NCBI RefSeq assembly: GCF_019402665.1
Contig: NZ_VSST01000071.1
Span: 1-53,420, forward strand
Length of the DNA stretch: 53,420 nucleotides
From: Bradyrhizobium canariense
GTDB taxonomy: Bacteria > Pseudomonadota > Alphaproteobacteria > Rhizobiales > Xanthobacteraceae
Direction: 5' to 3'
The translations under genes were made by a program, and so were the position numbers. Shown one piece after another: positions 8,204-17,190 of this stretch (position 1 is the stretch's first letter; the number at the start of each line of letters is the position of its first letter). The notes under the pieces were generated by a model that ran no database searches, had not been told where the DNA came from, and saw only the letters and a list, made by a program, of their open reading frames with translations.

Positions 8204-9082
8204 ATGATCACCCCAACCTCTCTGCTCTACCCCGACGCCTTCCTCTCCCCGCTCGCGATCGACGAGGCTGTGCACCGCGCGCTCGATGAGGATCTCGGCC
8301 GCGCCGGCGACATCACCTCGCTTGCGACGATCCCCGAGGCAACGAAGGCGCAAGCGATCCTGGTCGCACGGCAATCCGGCGTGATCGCCGGCTTGCCGCT
8401 GGCGCTCGCCACCCTGCAAAGGCTTTCGCCCGACATCGAGGTACGCGCACATGTTCGCGACGCCGCGCGCGTCGCCCGCGGGCAGCAGGTGCTGACGATC
8501 TCGGGGCCGGCACGCGCCGTCCTCACGGCGGAGCGGACCGCGCTGAATTTCGTCGGCCGCCTGTCAGGCGTTGCGACGCTCACGGCGGACTATGTTGCGC
8601 GCACCGAGGGCACCCGGATGCGGATCTGCTGCACGCGAAAAACCACGCCGGGATTACGGGCGTTGGAGAAATACGCGGTACGTTGCGGCGGGGGCTTCAA
8701 TCACCGCTTCGGGCTCGACGACGCGATCCTGATCAAGGACAACCACGTCGCGGTCGCCGGCGGTATCCGCCCCGTGCTGGAGCGCGCCCGCGCCCATGCC
8801 GGCCATCTCGTCAAGATCGAGATCGAGGTCGACACGCTGACGCAGTTGCGCGAGGTGCTCGACACCGGCCTTGCCGACGCCGTGCTGCTCGACAACATGG
8901 ACATTGCGACGCTGCGCGAGGCCGTTGGGATCAACGAGGGACGCCTCAAGCTGGAGGCATCCGGCGGCGTCACCCTGGGCTCGATCGCAGCCATCGCGGC
9001 GACCGGCGTCGACTACGCTTCAGCCGGCGCGCTGACGCATTCGGCACCGAATTTCGACTGCGCGCTGGATATCGAGATGTGA
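8204..9082 (+). CDS. nadC: Quinolinate phosphoribosyltransferase (decarboxylating)
   Basis: Converts quinolinate and PRPP to nicotinate mononucleotide, CO2 and pyrophosphate; third step of the pathway. The protein has 292 residues, normal for the family. Recognisable segments are the N-terminal EDLGRAGDITS, the active-site stretch CCTRKTTPGLRALEKYAV, GGGFNHRFGLDDAILIKDNH, and the C-terminal ASGGVTLGSIAAIAATGVDY. ATG 8204 is preceded by GGAG and lies 11 bp after the nadB stop. Its stop is only 4 bp from the stop of the convergent cell-wall hydrolase gene, so no room is left for an intrinsic terminator between them. Confidence 0.97.
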   Translation: MITPTSLLYPDAFLSPLAIDEAVHRALDEDLGRAGDITSLATIPEATKAQAILVARQSGVIAGLPLALATLQRLSPDIEVRAHVRDAARVARGQQVLTISGPARAVLTAERTALNFVGRLSGVATLTADYVARTEGTRMRICCTRKTTPGLRALEKYAVRCGGGFNHRFGLDDAILIKDNHVAVAGGIRPVLERARAHAGHLVKIEIEVDTLTQLREVLDTGLADAVLLDNMDIATLREAVGINEGRLKLEASGGVTLGSIAAIAATGVDYASAGALTHSAPNFDCALDIEM

Positions 9083-9086
9083 GGCG

Positions 9087-10541
9087 CTACCTTCGCTCGG
9101 TCGTGCCCATCTCGGCGGAGCTCTTGGCTTCCTGGGTGAGTTCGGCGGAGAGCGCGGCGGTCTGCGCCGGCGTGCCCCAGCTCGGTTCCTCGCTGCCGTC
9201 GCCCCAGGCGCGTGGGCGATAGAAGGTGTGGACGCCGGTCTTGTACATCTTCTTCATCTCGGCGACCCAGGACGGGCGCACCCAGTAGGCGTGGTAGTGC
9301 GTGGACTTGCCGACCTCGGGCAGCCAGATCTGGCCGTCGAGCATGGCCTTCGAGATCTTTTTCGCACGCTCCCACATCTCGGGCTCGCGGATCACGTCGG
9401 CATTGTTGTCGCAGGCAAAGGTGAACTGGCAGGCGAAATGCCGGTGCTTGTTCTGATAGACGGCGCCGCACACCGTGTCCGGATATTTGCCGGAGAACAC
9501 GCGGTTCATCACCACCTGCGCAACCGCCATCTGACCGCGCACGGCTTCGCCGCGGGACTCGAAATAGACGGCCTCCGCGAGGCATTTTTCGGACTTCGCG
9601 CGCGACTTGTCGTCGAGCGCGAGCCGTTCCGCCGGCGATCTGGCGCGCTGGTTGTCGACGTTGACCTCACCCTTCGGCGCGACGCTCTCGCCGCTTTCGA
9701 TATCCTTCGCAATATCCTCCGACGGCGGCGACAGCGAGGCCGTCACCTTCATGTCGGGGTCGGGCATCACGATCAGCGGCTCCGCACCCGGTTGCCAGCT
9801 CTCGATGCTCTCGACATTGCCGCCGAGCGAGGAACTGCCGAAGAATAGGTTCGAGGTCTTGACGCGGAACGGATCGCGCGGCGGTGCAGCCGGAATGGTG
9901 GCCTGCTTCAGCGCTTCGAGCGGCTGGAGCGCGATCGAGCGCGCGGCGTCGCTGGCCTGTGGCGCATTGGTGTATTGCGGCAGCGGCGGCGCGCGCAGCG
10001 CCTCCGCGAGTTCGGGATCGAGCGCGGCCGCGGACTCCGGCGACATCGCCTGTGGCAGCGCGACGGTCTTGGCGCCGAACACCGAGCTGTTCGACGTCGC
10101 GGGATCTTCCTGCGTCGGCGCTGCCGTCGGCGCGCCCGCTTCGGGAGCCTGCGTCGGTGTGACCGTTGCGAGGCGGTCACCCTTCATCGAGCGATCGACC
10201 TTGGGAAAATCGGCGGCCTGGTAGCGCGGCGGCGCCTGCAGCGCCGGATCGCGGCTGATCGCGCCGGTGACGTCGCGGCCGTCGAGGCTCGCGAGACGAA
10301 CCATCGCGCTCTGCGGAGCCGAAGTGCCGATCGGCCGGGAAAAACTGTAAGTGGCCAGCTGTATGGAGGACGCAGCAGAGAATACCTGCTTCTGCCAACG
10401 CTCCGCGACGCCGGGTTGGCGCGCCAGCAGCGAGGCAATGTCCTGATAGCCGGTCTCTCTCGGCATCAATGCGAAGATGCAGAGACCGATGCCGAAGGAC
10501 GCGAACCGCGCGCCCTTCGGATGGGTACGCAACAAAAACAT
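9087..10541 (-). CDS. SleB-type cell wall hydrolase
   Basis: Putative peptidoglycan hydrolase of 484 residues. The C-terminal domain (about residues 315-450) has the SleB/CwlJ (Hydrolase_2) pattern: CLAEAVYFESRGE, with the likely catalytic glutamate, then GQMAVAQVVMNRV, YPDTVCGAVYQN and CQFTFACD. The N-terminus has a hydrophobic segment (FASFGIGLCIFAL), consistent with an anchor or signal, followed by about 270 residues of low-complexity Ala/Pro-rich linker. This organism does not sporulate; in rhizobia such proteins are thought to act in envelope turnover. The start could be ATG 10541 or GTG 10553; neither has a strong Shine-Dalgarno. Confidence 0.88.
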   Translation of the reverse strand: MFLLRTHPKGARFASFGIGLCIFALMPRETGYQDIASLLARQPGVAERWQKQVFSAASSIQLATYSFSRPIGTSAPQSAMVRLASLDGRDVTGAISRDPALQAPPRYQAADFPKVDRSMKGDRLATVTPTQAPEAGAPTAAPTQEDPATSNSSVFGAKTVALPQAMSPESAAALDPELAEALRAPPLPQYTNAPQASDAARSIALQPLEALKQATIPAAPPRDPFRVKTSNLFFGSSSLGGNVESIESWQPGAEPLIVMPDPDMKVTASLSPPSEDIAKDIESGESVAPKGEVNVDNQRARSPAERLALDDKSRAKSEKCLAEAVYFESRGEAVRGQMAVAQVVMNRVFSGKYPDTVCGAVYQNKHRHFACQFTFACDNNADVIREPEMWERAKKISKAMLDGQIWLPEVGKSTHYHAYWVRPSWVAEMKKMYKTGVHTFYRPRAWGDGSEEPSWGTPAQTAALSAELTQEAKSSAEMGTTERR

Positions 10542-10830
10542 CGATACGCTCACGCTACGCTTACGCTAGAAAAATCGAGCCGCAGTACATCCGTGCAATT
10601 CGATCTTTATCGTGAGTATCTAATTTAGGTTGCCGGGGCGTTAATCGGCGTTGCGCATGCGGCACACGCAAGCAATCGCAGGTGTTTTCACGGGGCGACG
10701 ATGCGCATTGGTAAACGCGCCCTCACGCTGCGCGGTAAACAATTGGTCAACGCGAATGGTGAAGGAACTCTTGCTCGCACGTGTCATTACGGGACGCGAT
10801 AGGTTCGGTCCCATCGCCACATCAACAGTA
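10542..10830. other. Non-coding stretch upstream of the SleB-type gene
   Basis: No convincing gene. It is less GC-rich than its surroundings just upstream of the hydrolase start (around 10560-10630), as expected for a promoter region, but I recognise no specific site. Confidence 0.4.
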
Positions 10831-10937
10831 GCTGTCATGCCCCGCGAAGGCGGGGCATCCAGTACGCCGCGGCTTCTGCGTTCAAGCACTAACGTCTCGG
10901 CGTACTGGATCGCCCGGTCAAGCCGGGCGATGACAGC
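10831..10937. repeat. Palindromic intergenic repeat with two different inner hairpins
   Basis: The outer arms GCTGTCAT and ATCCAGTACGCCG recur as reverse complements at the other end of the 107-bp unit. Each arm also contains its own small hairpin: GCCCCGC-GAAG-GCGGGGC on the left, CGCCCGG-TCAA-CCGGGCG on the right. The inner stems differ in sequence but keep pairing. Confidence 0.9.
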
Positions 10938-10987
10938 GAGTGTGCGGTGATCGCAATGGCGGCGTGGCGAGAGCATCGCTCCAAACA

Positions 10988-11017
10988 AAAGAGGCGGGGT
11001 TTAGCCCCCGCCTCTTT
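10988..11017 (-). terminator. Rho-independent terminator of ppdK
   Basis: Read on the minus strand this is a perfect 12-bp stem (AAAGAGGCGGGG paired with CCCCGCCTCTTT) with a 6-base loop, ending in TTTTGTTT. It lies 26 bp beyond the ppdK stop codon. Confidence 0.9.
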
Positions 11018-11042
11018 CGTTCTCAACATTTCAACTCGTCGC

Positions 11043-13997
11043 TTATGCCTGGCTCGCAACCGCCTTGCCGAGCGCGGCTTGCGCGGCGGCGAGGCGGGCG
11101 ATCGGGACGCGGTAGGGCGAGCAGGAGACGTAGTCGAGGCCGATCGCGTGACAGAAGGCGACGGAGGCGGGATCGCCGCCGTGCTCGCCGCAGATGCCGA
11201 CCTTGAGCGAGGCGCGCGTCTTGCGGCCGCGTGCGACGCCGATCTTGACGAGCTCGCCGACGCCTTCCTGGTCGAGCGCGACGAAGGGATCGATCGGCAG
11301 GATGCCCTTGGACACGTAGGTGCCGAGGAAGCTCGCGGCATCGTCACGGCTGATGCCGTAGGTCGTCTGCGTGAGGTCGTTGGTACCGAACGAGAAGAAC
11401 TCGGCGCTCTCCGCGATCTCGGCCGCGAGCAGGCAGGCGCGCGGCAGCTCGATCATGGTGCCGACCTGGTAGGTCAGCTTGGTGTTGGTGTCGCGCATCA
11501 CCGCCTTCGCGGTGGAATCGATGCGCGCCTTGACGAGGTCGAGCTCCATCTTAGTGGCGATCAGCGGCACCATCACCTCGAGGCCGACGGCCTTGCCGGT
11601 GCGCTTCTCGGCCTCGACTGCCGCTTCGAAGATCGCGCGCGCCTGCATCTCGGCGATCTCGGGATAGGCGATCGCGATACGGCAGCCGCGGAAGCCGAGC
11701 ATCGGGTTGAACTCCGACAGCTCGCGCGCGCGGTCGGCCAGGCGCCGCGGGTCGGTGTTCATGGCGCGCGCCACTTCCTCGACCTCGGCATGGGTGTGCG
11801 GCAGGAACTCGTGCAACGGCGGATCAAGCAAGCGGATCGTGACGGGCAGACCCTTCATGATCTCGAACAGCTCGACGAAGTCGGCGCGCTGCATCGGCAG
11901 CAGCTTTGCCAGCGCAGCGCGGCGCGACTGCTCGTCCTCGGAGAGGATCATCTCGCGCACCGTGCGGATGCGCGTCTCCTCGAAGAACATGTGCTCGGTA
12001 CGGCACAGGCCGATGCCTTCCGCGCCGAACTTGATCGCGGTGTGCGCGTCTTCCGGCGTGTCCGCGTTGACGCGCACGCCGATCTTACGGACCTGGTCGG
12101 CCCATTTCATTAGCGTGCCGAACTCGCCGGACAGCTCGGGCTCGATCATCGGCATGCGGCCGGCGAGCACCTGACCGAGCGAGCCGTCGATGGTGATCAC
12201 GTCGCCGGTCTTGAAGGTGCGCGAGCCGATGCTCATGGTGCCGCGGCCGTAATCGACGCGGATGGTGCCGCAGCCGGAGACGCAGGGCTTGCCCATGCCG
12301 CGCGCGACCACCGCAGCATGCGAGGTCATGCCGCCACGGGTGGTCAAGATGCCTTCGGCGGCGTGCATGCCGTGGATGTCCTCGGGGCTGGTCTCGATCC
12401 GGACCAGAATCACCTTGCGACCGTCGGCCTGAAGCTTGGCCGCCTCGTCCGAGGAGAACACGATCTCGCCGGAGGCCGCACCCGGCGAGGCCGGCAGGCC
12501 GGTCGCGATCACGTCGCGCTTGGCATTGGGGTCGATGGTCGGATGCAGCAGCTGATCGAGCGAGGCGGGGTCGATCCGCGTCACCGCTTCCTTCTTGGTG
12601 ATCAGGCCTTCATTGGCGAGCTCGACCGCGATGCGCAGCGCCGCTTTCGCGGTGCGCTTGCCGCCGCGGGTCTGCAGCATCCAGAGCTTGCCCTGCTCGA
12701 CCGTGAACTCCATGTCCTGCATGTCGCGGTAGTGCTTCTCGAGCAGCGTGTAGATCCGGGTCAGCTCGTTGAAGGCTTCCGGCATCGCCGATTCCATCGA
12801 CGCCTTGTCGGAGCCCGAGTCCTTGCGCGCTTCCTCGGTGATGTCCTGCGGCGTGCGGATGCCCGCCACCACGTCCTCGCCTTGCGCGTTGATCAGGAAC
12901 TCGCCGTAGAGCTTGCTCTCGCCGGTCGAGGGATTGCGCGTGAAGGCAACGCCGGTCGCCGAGGTCTCGCCCATGTTGCCGAACACCATGGCCTGCACGT
13001 TGACCGCGGTGCCCCAGGATTCCGGAATGTCGTGCAGCCTGCGGTAGGTCACCGCGCGCGCGTTCATCCAGGATGAAAACACCGCGCCAATCGCGCCCCA
13101 GAGCTGGTCGTGCGGATCCTGCGGAAAATCCTTGCCGGTTTCGCGCGCGACCGCGTCCTTGTACTTGCCGACCAGATCGACCCAGTCGTCGGCGGTGAGA
13201 TCGGTGTCGAGCGTGTAGCCCTGGCTGTCCTTGAAGGTGTCGAGGATTTCCTCGAAATGATGATGCTCGAAGCCGAGCACCACGTCCGAATACATGGTGA
13301 TGAAGCGGCGATAGCTGTCATAGGCGAAGCGGCGATCGCCCGACAGTTCCGACAGCGCTTCCACGGTCTCGTCGTTGAGGCCGAGATTGAGCACGGTGTC
13401 CATCATGCCCGGCATCGAGGCGCGGCCGCCGGAGCGCACGGAAACGAGCAGCGGGTTCCTGGAATCGCCGAAGATCTTGCCGGTCAACTTGCCAACATGA
13501 TCGAGCGCCTTCTCAACCTGCGACTTCAATTCCTTGGGGTAGGATTTGTCGTGCGCGTAGAAATAGGTGCAGACCGAGGTCGGGATGGTGAAGCCCGGAG
13601 GCACCGGCAGGCCGAGATTGGCCATCTCGGCGAGGTTGGCGCCCTTGCCGCCGAGCAGGTCGCGCATCTCCGCTTTGCCCTCGGCCTTGCCGTCCCCGAA
13701 CGTGAACACCCACTTGCCGGCCTTGGCCGCAACAGGCGCCGCCTTGGTTGAAGCAGCCTTGCTCGGTACCGACTTCGCGGCGACCTTCGGCGCAACCGGC
13801 TTCTTCGGCGCCTTCGCAACAGCCTTGGAAACGGCCTTGGCCGCAGGCTTCACAGCCGGCTTGGCAGCAGCCTTGGCCACGGGCTTCGGGGCGCGCTTGG
13901 CAAGTGCCTTGCGGGCCGCCGGCGCGGCTTTCGCCTTGGCAGAGGACTTTGATTTCGCTGGCATTTTCGCTGAAGTTTTCGAGGCGGCTTTGGCCAT
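11043..13997 (-). CDS. ppdK: Pyruvate, phosphate dikinase with a lysine-rich N-terminal tail
   Basis: Interconverts pyruvate, ATP and phosphate with PEP, AMP and pyrophosphate; a cytoplasmic link between glycolysis and gluconeogenesis. The 984-residue protein has the nucleotide-binding domain starting at about residue 95 (KWVFTFGDG, then LLGGKGANLAEMA), the phosphohistidine motif TTRGGMTSHAAVVARG, and the C-terminal TIM-barrel signature GICGEHGGDP with the catalytic cysteine. It is about 95 residues longer than usual PPDKs: residues 1-95 are almost only Ala, Lys, Pro, Val and Ser, with 24 lysines and no acidic residue. ATG 13997 is used; an in-frame GTG lies three codons upstream. A strong terminator follows. 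Confidence 0.96.
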   Translation of the reverse strand: MAKAASKTSAKMPAKSKSSAKAKAAPAARKALAKRAPKPVAKAAAKPAVKPAAKAVSKAVAKAPKKPVAPKVAAKSVPSKAASTKAAPVAAKAGKWVFTFGDGKAEGKAEMRDLLGGKGANLAEMANLGLPVPPGFTIPTSVCTYFYAHDKSYPKELKSQVEKALDHVGKLTGKIFGDSRNPLLVSVRSGGRASMPGMMDTVLNLGLNDETVEALSELSGDRRFAYDSYRRFITMYSDVVLGFEHHHFEEILDTFKDSQGYTLDTDLTADDWVDLVGKYKDAVARETGKDFPQDPHDQLWGAIGAVFSSWMNARAVTYRRLHDIPESWGTAVNVQAMVFGNMGETSATGVAFTRNPSTGESKLYGEFLINAQGEDVVAGIRTPQDITEEARKDSGSDKASMESAMPEAFNELTRIYTLLEKHYRDMQDMEFTVEQGKLWMLQTRGGKRTAKAALRIAVELANEGLITKKEAVTRIDPASLDQLLHPTIDPNAKRDVIATGLPASPGAASGEIVFSSDEAAKLQADGRKVILVRIETSPEDIHGMHAAEGILTTRGGMTSHAAVVARGMGKPCVSGCGTIRVDYGRGTMSIGSRTFKTGDVITIDGSLGQVLAGRMPMIEPELSGEFGTLMKWADQVRKIGVRVNADTPEDAHTAIKFGAEGIGLCRTEHMFFEETRIRTVREMILSEDEQSRRAALAKLLPMQRADFVELFEIMKGLPVTIRLLDPPLHEFLPHTHAEVEEVARAMNTDPRRLADRARELSEFNPMLGFRGCRIAIAYPEIAEMQARAIFEAAVEAEKRTGKAVGLEVMVPLIATKMELDLVKARIDSTAKAVMRDTNTKLTYQVGTMIELPRACLLAAEIAESAEFFSFGTNDLTQTTYGISRDDAASFLGTYVSKGILPIDPFVALDQEGVGELVKIGVARGRKTRASLKVGICGEHGGDPASVAFCHAIGLDYVSCSPYRVPIARLAAAQAALGKAVASQA

Positions 13998-14093
13998 AGC
14001 TTGCACACAACCTGCGAGAGGAATGGGTAATCGCGGGCCTTACACCACTTTGGGCAGGTCCGCGCAAGTCGAAGAGTTCCGTAGAATGAAGGC

Positions 14094-14249
14094 CTAGAGA
14101 TGGAGCCACTTCAACAATCCGAGCCCGATCGCACCATTTATGATGAGAAAAATCGCGACGATCAGGTTCAGCAGGCGCGGCATGATCAGGATGAGCACAC
14201 CCGCAAGCAGCGACAGGATCGGCGAGATATGGGCGACGGTGATGTGCAT
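14094..14249 (-). CDS. DUF3096 small membrane protein
   Basis: A 51-residue protein, MHITVAHISPILSLLAGVLI..., with two hydrophobic segments around the conserved centre LILIMPRLLNLIVAIFLIING, which fits the DUF3096 family of small inner-membrane proteins of unknown function. ATG 14249 has GGAAAGAAAG upstream. The open frame continues far upstream but without family sequence, so the short form is preferred. It lies 96 bp upstream of ppdK on the same strand and is divergent from the DUF1236 gene. Confidence 0.8.
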   Translation of the reverse strand: MHITVAHISPILSLLAGVLILIMPRLLNLIVAIFLIINGAIGLGLLKWLHL

Positions 14250-14472
14250 GAACTTTCTTTCCGTGGGGTGGGGGCGAATCGCGGCGGGATCATAGCGGAC
14301 TAGGTTCCGCGGGTAGAGACGCACTGGGCGGGCGCGAGTTCCCGGCTTCGCGAAAACTGCCCGAAAATGCCGCGAATGCGGCGGCCGTTTTCCGGAACAT
14401 CGCGAAGACGCATGCATTGGCAACCGGTCGCGCCATTGGCGCTTCCCGAAAACCTTCTCGAAGGAGTTGCCC

Positions 14473-14826
14473 ATGCGGAACAGGATTCTTGCTCTTGCAG
14501 CGCTCGCGGCCGCGATCGGCTCGCCCCTTGCGGCGCAGGCGCAAAGCAGCGTCACAGTGGGACGCGCACCCGTCGTCGTCGACAGCGGTCCGACCATTGC
14601 GGTCGAGCAGCGGCCGGCGTTCCGCGACTATGTCGTCGAACAACGTGTGCCGGCTTTCCGCATCCCGGATCGCGTGGTGGTCGGTGCCACCTTACCTGAA
14701 AGCGGCGTGACCTATTATGACGTGCCGCAACGTTTCGGCGCCACCACCTATCGCTACACCGTCGTGAACGGCGAGACCGTGCTGGTCGAGCCGCGCTCGC
14801 GGCGCATCGTCGAGGTGATGGACTAG
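14473..14826 (+). CDS. Secreted DUF1236 protein
   Basis: A 117-residue protein with signal peptide MRNRILALAALAAAIGSPLAAQAQ (cleavage expected after AQA, near residue 22). The mature part has the DUF1236 pattern: RVPAFRIPDRVVVGATLPE, then VTYYDVPQ and YRYTVVNGETVLVEPRSRRI. The function of this periplasmic family is unknown; it is frequent in Bradyrhizobium. ATG 14473 has a perfect AAGGAG six bases upstream. A terminator hairpin follows at 14902-14939. Confidence 0.88.
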   Translation: MRNRILALAALAAAIGSPLAAQAQSSVTVGRAPVVVDSGPTIAVEQRPAFRDYVVEQRVPAFRIPDRVVVGATLPESGVTYYDVPQRFGATTYRYTVVNGETVLVEPRSRRIVEVMD

Positions 14827-14901
14827 CGTCTTCAGGGATCGACTAGGTGTCCGGCGCGTCACATCAATCAGGCTGACGCGAGCAGTAGAGTCGGACATCA
14901 G

Positions 14902-14939
14902 GCCCCGCCCGGTCCTCCCCCCGCCGGGCGGGGCTTTTT
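14902..14939 (+). terminator. Rho-independent terminator of the DUF1236 gene
   Basis: An 11-bp GC stem (GCCCCGCCCGG at 14902-14912 paired with CCGGGCGGGGC at 14924-14934), an 11-base loop and TTTTT. It lies about 75 bp after the stop codon, on the plus strand. Confidence 0.9.
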
Positions 14940-14959
14940 GTGCTTCGTGTGTGCGTGCT

Positions 14960-15089
14960 CTCGTGTCCCGGACGCGACGCAGCGCGTAGCGTTGCGGCGC
15001 AGAGCCGGGACCCAGAATCTTTTGCGGCGGCATGGGCCCCGCTCTGCAGCGCACCGCTAAGAAGCGCTGCGCCGCGTCCGGGGCACGAG
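14960..15089. repeat. Palindromic repeat, CTCGTGTCCCGGACGCG family
   Basis: The ends CTCGTGTCCCGGACGCG and CGCGTCCGGGGCACGAG are near-perfect reverse complements around an interior with further stems (CGACGCAGCGCG, AGCGCTGCGC, AGCCGGGACCC/GGGCCCCGCTCT). The unit ends one base before the glyS stop codon. A second copy is at 43105-43244. Confidence 0.9.
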
Positions 15090-15090
15090 G

Positions 15091-17190
15091 TCAATCCTGG
15101 ATCTTCGAGAAATCCGCCACCGCACGCGTGGCGCTGCGGATCTCGTTGAGCAGCTTCAGGCGGTTTTCGCGCACCTTCGCATCCTCGTCGTTGACGCGAA
15201 CTTTCTCGAAGAACGCATCGACCGGCGGGCGTAGCTTGGCCATCGCACTCATCGCGGCAGCGAAGTCTTCCTTCGCGACAGCAGCGCTGGCTTCCGCCTT
15301 CACTTCGCCGATCGCCTTGGCCAGCGCCTTCTCCTCGCCGAGGCCGTAGAGTGCAGCATCGGGCGCCCCGTCGAACGTGCGCTTATCCTTCTTCTCCTCG
15401 ATGCCGAGGATATTGCTGGCGCGCTTGATACCGGCGAGCAGGTTCTTGCCGTCGTCGGTCTCGAGAAACTTGCCGAGCGCCTCGACGCGGCGAACGATCA
15501 TCAAGAGATCGTCCTGGCCGCCGAGCGCGAACACGGCATCGACCAGATCGTGCCGCGCGCCCTGCTCGCGGAGTTGAACCTTCAGCCGGTCTGCGAAGAA
15601 AGCAAGCAGGTCGCTCGGAAGCTTCTGCGCATCGGCAGGCTTCAAGGACAAGCCGGCGAGTGCGGACGCCGCCATCTTCATGATGGACAGACGCAGTGCG
15701 TTCTCAGCGATCAGCCTGATCACACCTAGCGCCGCGCGACGCAACGCATAGGGGTCCTTGCTGCCCGTCGGCTTTTCGTCGATCGCCCAGAAGCCAACCA
15801 GCGTGTCGAGCTTGTCCGCGAGCGCCACCGCGACGCTGACCGGATCGGTCGGCACACGATCGGCAGGACCTTGGGGCTTGTAGTGCTCTTCGCAGGCGGC
15901 GGCGACGGAGGCGTCCTCGCCCTGGGCCAGCGCGTAGTACTTGCCCATCAGGCCCTGCACCTCGGGGAATTCGCCGACGACTTCGGTCAGCAAATCCGCC
16001 TTCGCCAGATGCGCGGCCCGCGTGGCCTTTGCGACATCAGCGCCGACCAGCGGCGCTATCTCGGCGGCGAGACGTTCGATCCGCTTGATGCGTTCAGCCT
16101 GTGTGCCGAGCTTCTCGTGAAACACGATCTGCTCGAACTTCGGCAGCCGGTCTTCCAGCTTCGTCTTCAAATCCGTCTCATAGAAAAACTTCGCATCCGA
16201 CAGGCGCGGACGGATCACGCGTTCATTGCCGGCGACGATGGTCTTGCCGCCGTCGGGCGCCTCGATGTTGGCGGTGAGGACGAACTTGTTGGTCAGCTTG
16301 CCCGTCTTGGGATCTTTGACGACGAAGCACTTCTGGTTGTTGCGGATGGTGGCGCGGATCACCTCGTCGGGAATCGCGAGATATTCCGCTTCGAACGATC
16401 CCATCATGACGACGGGCCATTCGACCAGGCCCGAAACCTCATCGAGCAGTACCTGGTCCTCGACCAGTTCGAACCCTTGCGCGAAGGTCAGTTCCTTGGC
16501 GTCGGCAAAGATGATGTCCTTGCGGGCCTGCGGATCGAGGATGACCTTTGCCGCCTTCAGCTTCGCTTCGTAATCCTCGAAGCGGCGCACGGAAATCGCA
16601 TCCGGCGCCATGAAGCGATGGCCGTGGGTGGTCTGGCCGGCCTCGATGCCATCGACCGCGAATTTCACGACGTCGGGCTCTTCGGTTTCGAGCCCGAACG
16701 TCGCGGTGATCGCGTGCAGCGGGCGCACCCAGCTCAGCGAGCCCGGCTTGCCGGAGCGCGCGCCCCAGCGCATCGATTTCGGCCAGGGGAAAGTGCGGAT
16801 GATGACGGGAAGGATTTCCGCGAGCACGTCGATGGCGTCGCGGCCGGGCTTCTCGATCAGCGCGATGTAGAAGTCGCCCTTCGGGTCGCGCTGGATCTTG
16901 GCCTCGTCCAGCGACGTCAAACCCGTCGCTTTCAGAAACCCCTGCACGGCAGCATCGGCCGCGCCGATCTTCGGTCCACGGCGTTCGGTCTTCAGGTCAG
17001 GCTGGCGCGCAGGGATGCCGTGCACGGTGAGCGCGAGGCGGCGCGGCGTCGCGAACGCCTTCGCGCCCTCGTAGACGAGGCCTTCGGCGACGAGCTTGTC
17101 GGTGACCATGCGGCGCAGGTCCTCCGCCGCCTTCGCCTGCATGCGCGCGGGGATTTCTTCGGAGAACAGTTCAAGCAACAAATCAGGCAT
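15091..17190 (-). CDS. glyS: Glycyl-tRNA synthetase beta subunit
   Basis: Beta chain of the heterotetrameric bacterial glycyl-tRNA synthetase; it binds tRNA-Gly and supports the alpha chain. 699 residues, normal for the family. It begins MPDLLLELFSEEIPARMQ, the typical GlyS start, and contains FLFEP-type core segments such as GRFEV-like regions, LSWVRPLHAI, HGHRFMAP and NQKCFVVKDPKTGKL. Its ATG overlaps the glyQ stop by one base (TGATG), so the two are translationally coupled. Its stop lies next to the repeat at 14960-15089. Confidence 0.97.
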   Translation of the reverse strand: MPDLLLELFSEEIPARMQAKAAEDLRRMVTDKLVAEGLVYEGAKAFATPRRLALTVHGIPARQPDLKTERRGPKIGAADAAVQGFLKATGLTSLDEAKIQRDPKGDFYIALIEKPGRDAIDVLAEILPVIIRTFPWPKSMRWGARSGKPGSLSWVRPLHAITATFGLETEEPDVVKFAVDGIEAGQTTHGHRFMAPDAISVRRFEDYEAKLKAAKVILDPQARKDIIFADAKELTFAQGFELVEDQVLLDEVSGLVEWPVVMMGSFEAEYLAIPDEVIRATIRNNQKCFVVKDPKTGKLTNKFVLTANIEAPDGGKTIVAGNERVIRPRLSDAKFFYETDLKTKLEDRLPKFEQIVFHEKLGTQAERIKRIERLAAEIAPLVGADVAKATRAAHLAKADLLTEVVGEFPEVQGLMGKYYALAQGEDASVAAACEEHYKPQGPADRVPTDPVSVAVALADKLDTLVGFWAIDEKPTGSKDPYALRRAALGVIRLIAENALRLSIMKMAASALAGLSLKPADAQKLPSDLLAFFADRLKVQLREQGARHDLVDAVFALGGQDDLLMIVRRVEALGKFLETDDGKNLLAGIKRASNILGIEEKKDKRTFDGAPDAALYGLGEEKALAKAIGEVKAEASAAVAKEDFAAAMSAMAKLRPPVDAFFEKVRVNDEDAKVRENRLKLLNEIRSATRAVADFSKIQD

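Noticed and set aside
14394..14419. GGAAC upstream of the DUF1236 gene as an EcfG promoter
   Set aside because: At the required distance the sequence reads CATT or ATTG instead of CGTT, so the -10 element is missing.
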